Shown here: positions 5,704 through 6,107 of the stretch, in pieces
How positions within the stretch are numbered: the first letter of the stretch is position 1
Layout: each line of letters begins with the position of its first letter
Origin: Chloroflexota bacterium
GTDB taxonomy: Bacteria > Chloroflexota > Limnocylindria > Limnocylindrales > CSP1-4
Assembly (NCBI GenBank): GCA_013698385.1
Contig: JACCVB010000391.1
Location: 1 to 6,107, forward strand
Length of the DNA: 6,107 nt
Reading direction: 5' to 3'
Translations under genes and position numbers: made by a program
The notes under the pieces: model-generated
What the model was told of the DNA's origin: nothing
The model's input: only the letters and a program-made list of their open reading frames with translations
Database searches by the model: none

Positions 5704-6107
5704 CGGTCGATGGTAGCGGGGACGAGGAATCCCGTGACGGCGTCGAGCACGGCGTCCGGGTGGGTGTGGTGGGCGGCATGCCGGGCGCCCGGGATGACCA
5801 CGACCCGGCCGTCGGTGAGTCGTGCGTCGAGGGCTCGCGTCGCGAGTCCGAACTCGGGCCGGCTGGCGTCGCCGAGCAGCTGGAGCACCGGCTGGCGTAC
5901 GGCTGCGAGGTCATCGAGACCGCCAGGCCCGGCGCCCGAGCCTTCAGCGGCCAGCTCGCGGACGATCGTGGGTGCGGCGGCGACCCGATCCGGCCAGACC
6001 GGATTCGCGGCGTAGTCGGCCAGATCCTCGGGCGTCATGCCCACGACCCGACGGAGGAACTCGCCCAGCAGGTCTTCGAACTTGCCGAGTTCAGCCAGTC
6101 GGACGAG
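5700..6107 (-). CDS. Alpha/beta hydrolase, C-terminal part (5' end beyond window)
   Basis: The frame is open from the right edge of the window to a TGA at 5702-5700, giving 135 visible residues. This is the cap region and C-terminal part of an alpha/beta-fold hydrolase. It begins with a helical, charged segment (LVRLAELGKFEDLLGEFLRR) and continues through MTPEDLADY. The core C-terminal pattern QPVLQLLGDAS (about 72-82) then appears, with Asp80 the likely acidic residue. GARHAAHHTHPD follows at about 107-118, with His110 the likely catalytic histidine, and a last helix holds AVTGFL. The nucleophile elbow (GxSxG) would lie outside the window, so activity cannot be verified. The stop overlaps the citrate synthase ATG by four bases (ATGA), so the two genes are very probably co-transcribed. 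The substrate is unknown. Confidence 0.8.
   Translation of the reverse strand, partial: LVRLAELGKFEDLLGEFLRRVVGMTPEDLADYAANPVWPDRVAAAPTIVRELAAEGSGAGPGGLDDLAAVRQPVLQLLGDASRPEFGLATRALDARLTDGRVVVIPGARHAAHHTHPDAVLDAVTGFLVPATIDR

Overview
The window is uniformly high-GC and gene-dense. It has no mobile elements, RNA genes or CRISPR arrays that I can see. Two likely promoters carry a TANNNT -10 box only 6-7 bases before the start codon and no Shine-Dalgarno sequence. That leaderless layout, the GC content and the protein types suggest a high-GC actinobacterium or a Chloroflexota (Limnocylindria-like) organism. This placement is inference, not a demonstrated taxonomy.

Layout. Positions 1-143 hold no convincing gene, only an 11-bp direct repeat, a 17-bp imperfect palindrome and a probable leaderless promoter. 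A two-component system follows on the plus strand: a multi-pass membrane histidine kinase with an extracytoplasmic PDZ-like segment (144-1892), then an overlapping NarL/LuxR-type response regulator (about 1859-2515). A membrane glycosyltransferase of the GT87/DUF2029 type lies convergent to it on the minus strand (2519-3364). A 150-bp intergenic region separates this gene from a divergent CorA-type divalent cation transporter (3515-4516, plus). That region carries a 21-bp duplication straddling the glycosyltransferase start, a 10-bp direct repeat and a probable leaderless corA promoter. Convergent to corA, on the minus strand, lie citrate synthase (4552-5703) and, upstream of it with an ATGA overlap, the C-terminal part of an alpha/beta hydrolase that runs off the window (5700-6107).

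How they work together. The kinase and regulator form a signalling pair, and the hydrolase and citrate synthase are probably co-transcribed. The remaining genes look like ordinary chromosomal housekeeping or accessory genes with no obvious shared pathway. I found no clear novel system. The points most worth a second look are the duplicated start region of the glycosyltransferase, a possible CTG start for the regulator, a Glu in place of the catalytic Asp in citrate synthase, the ComP-like architecture of the kinase, and the two leaderless promoters.
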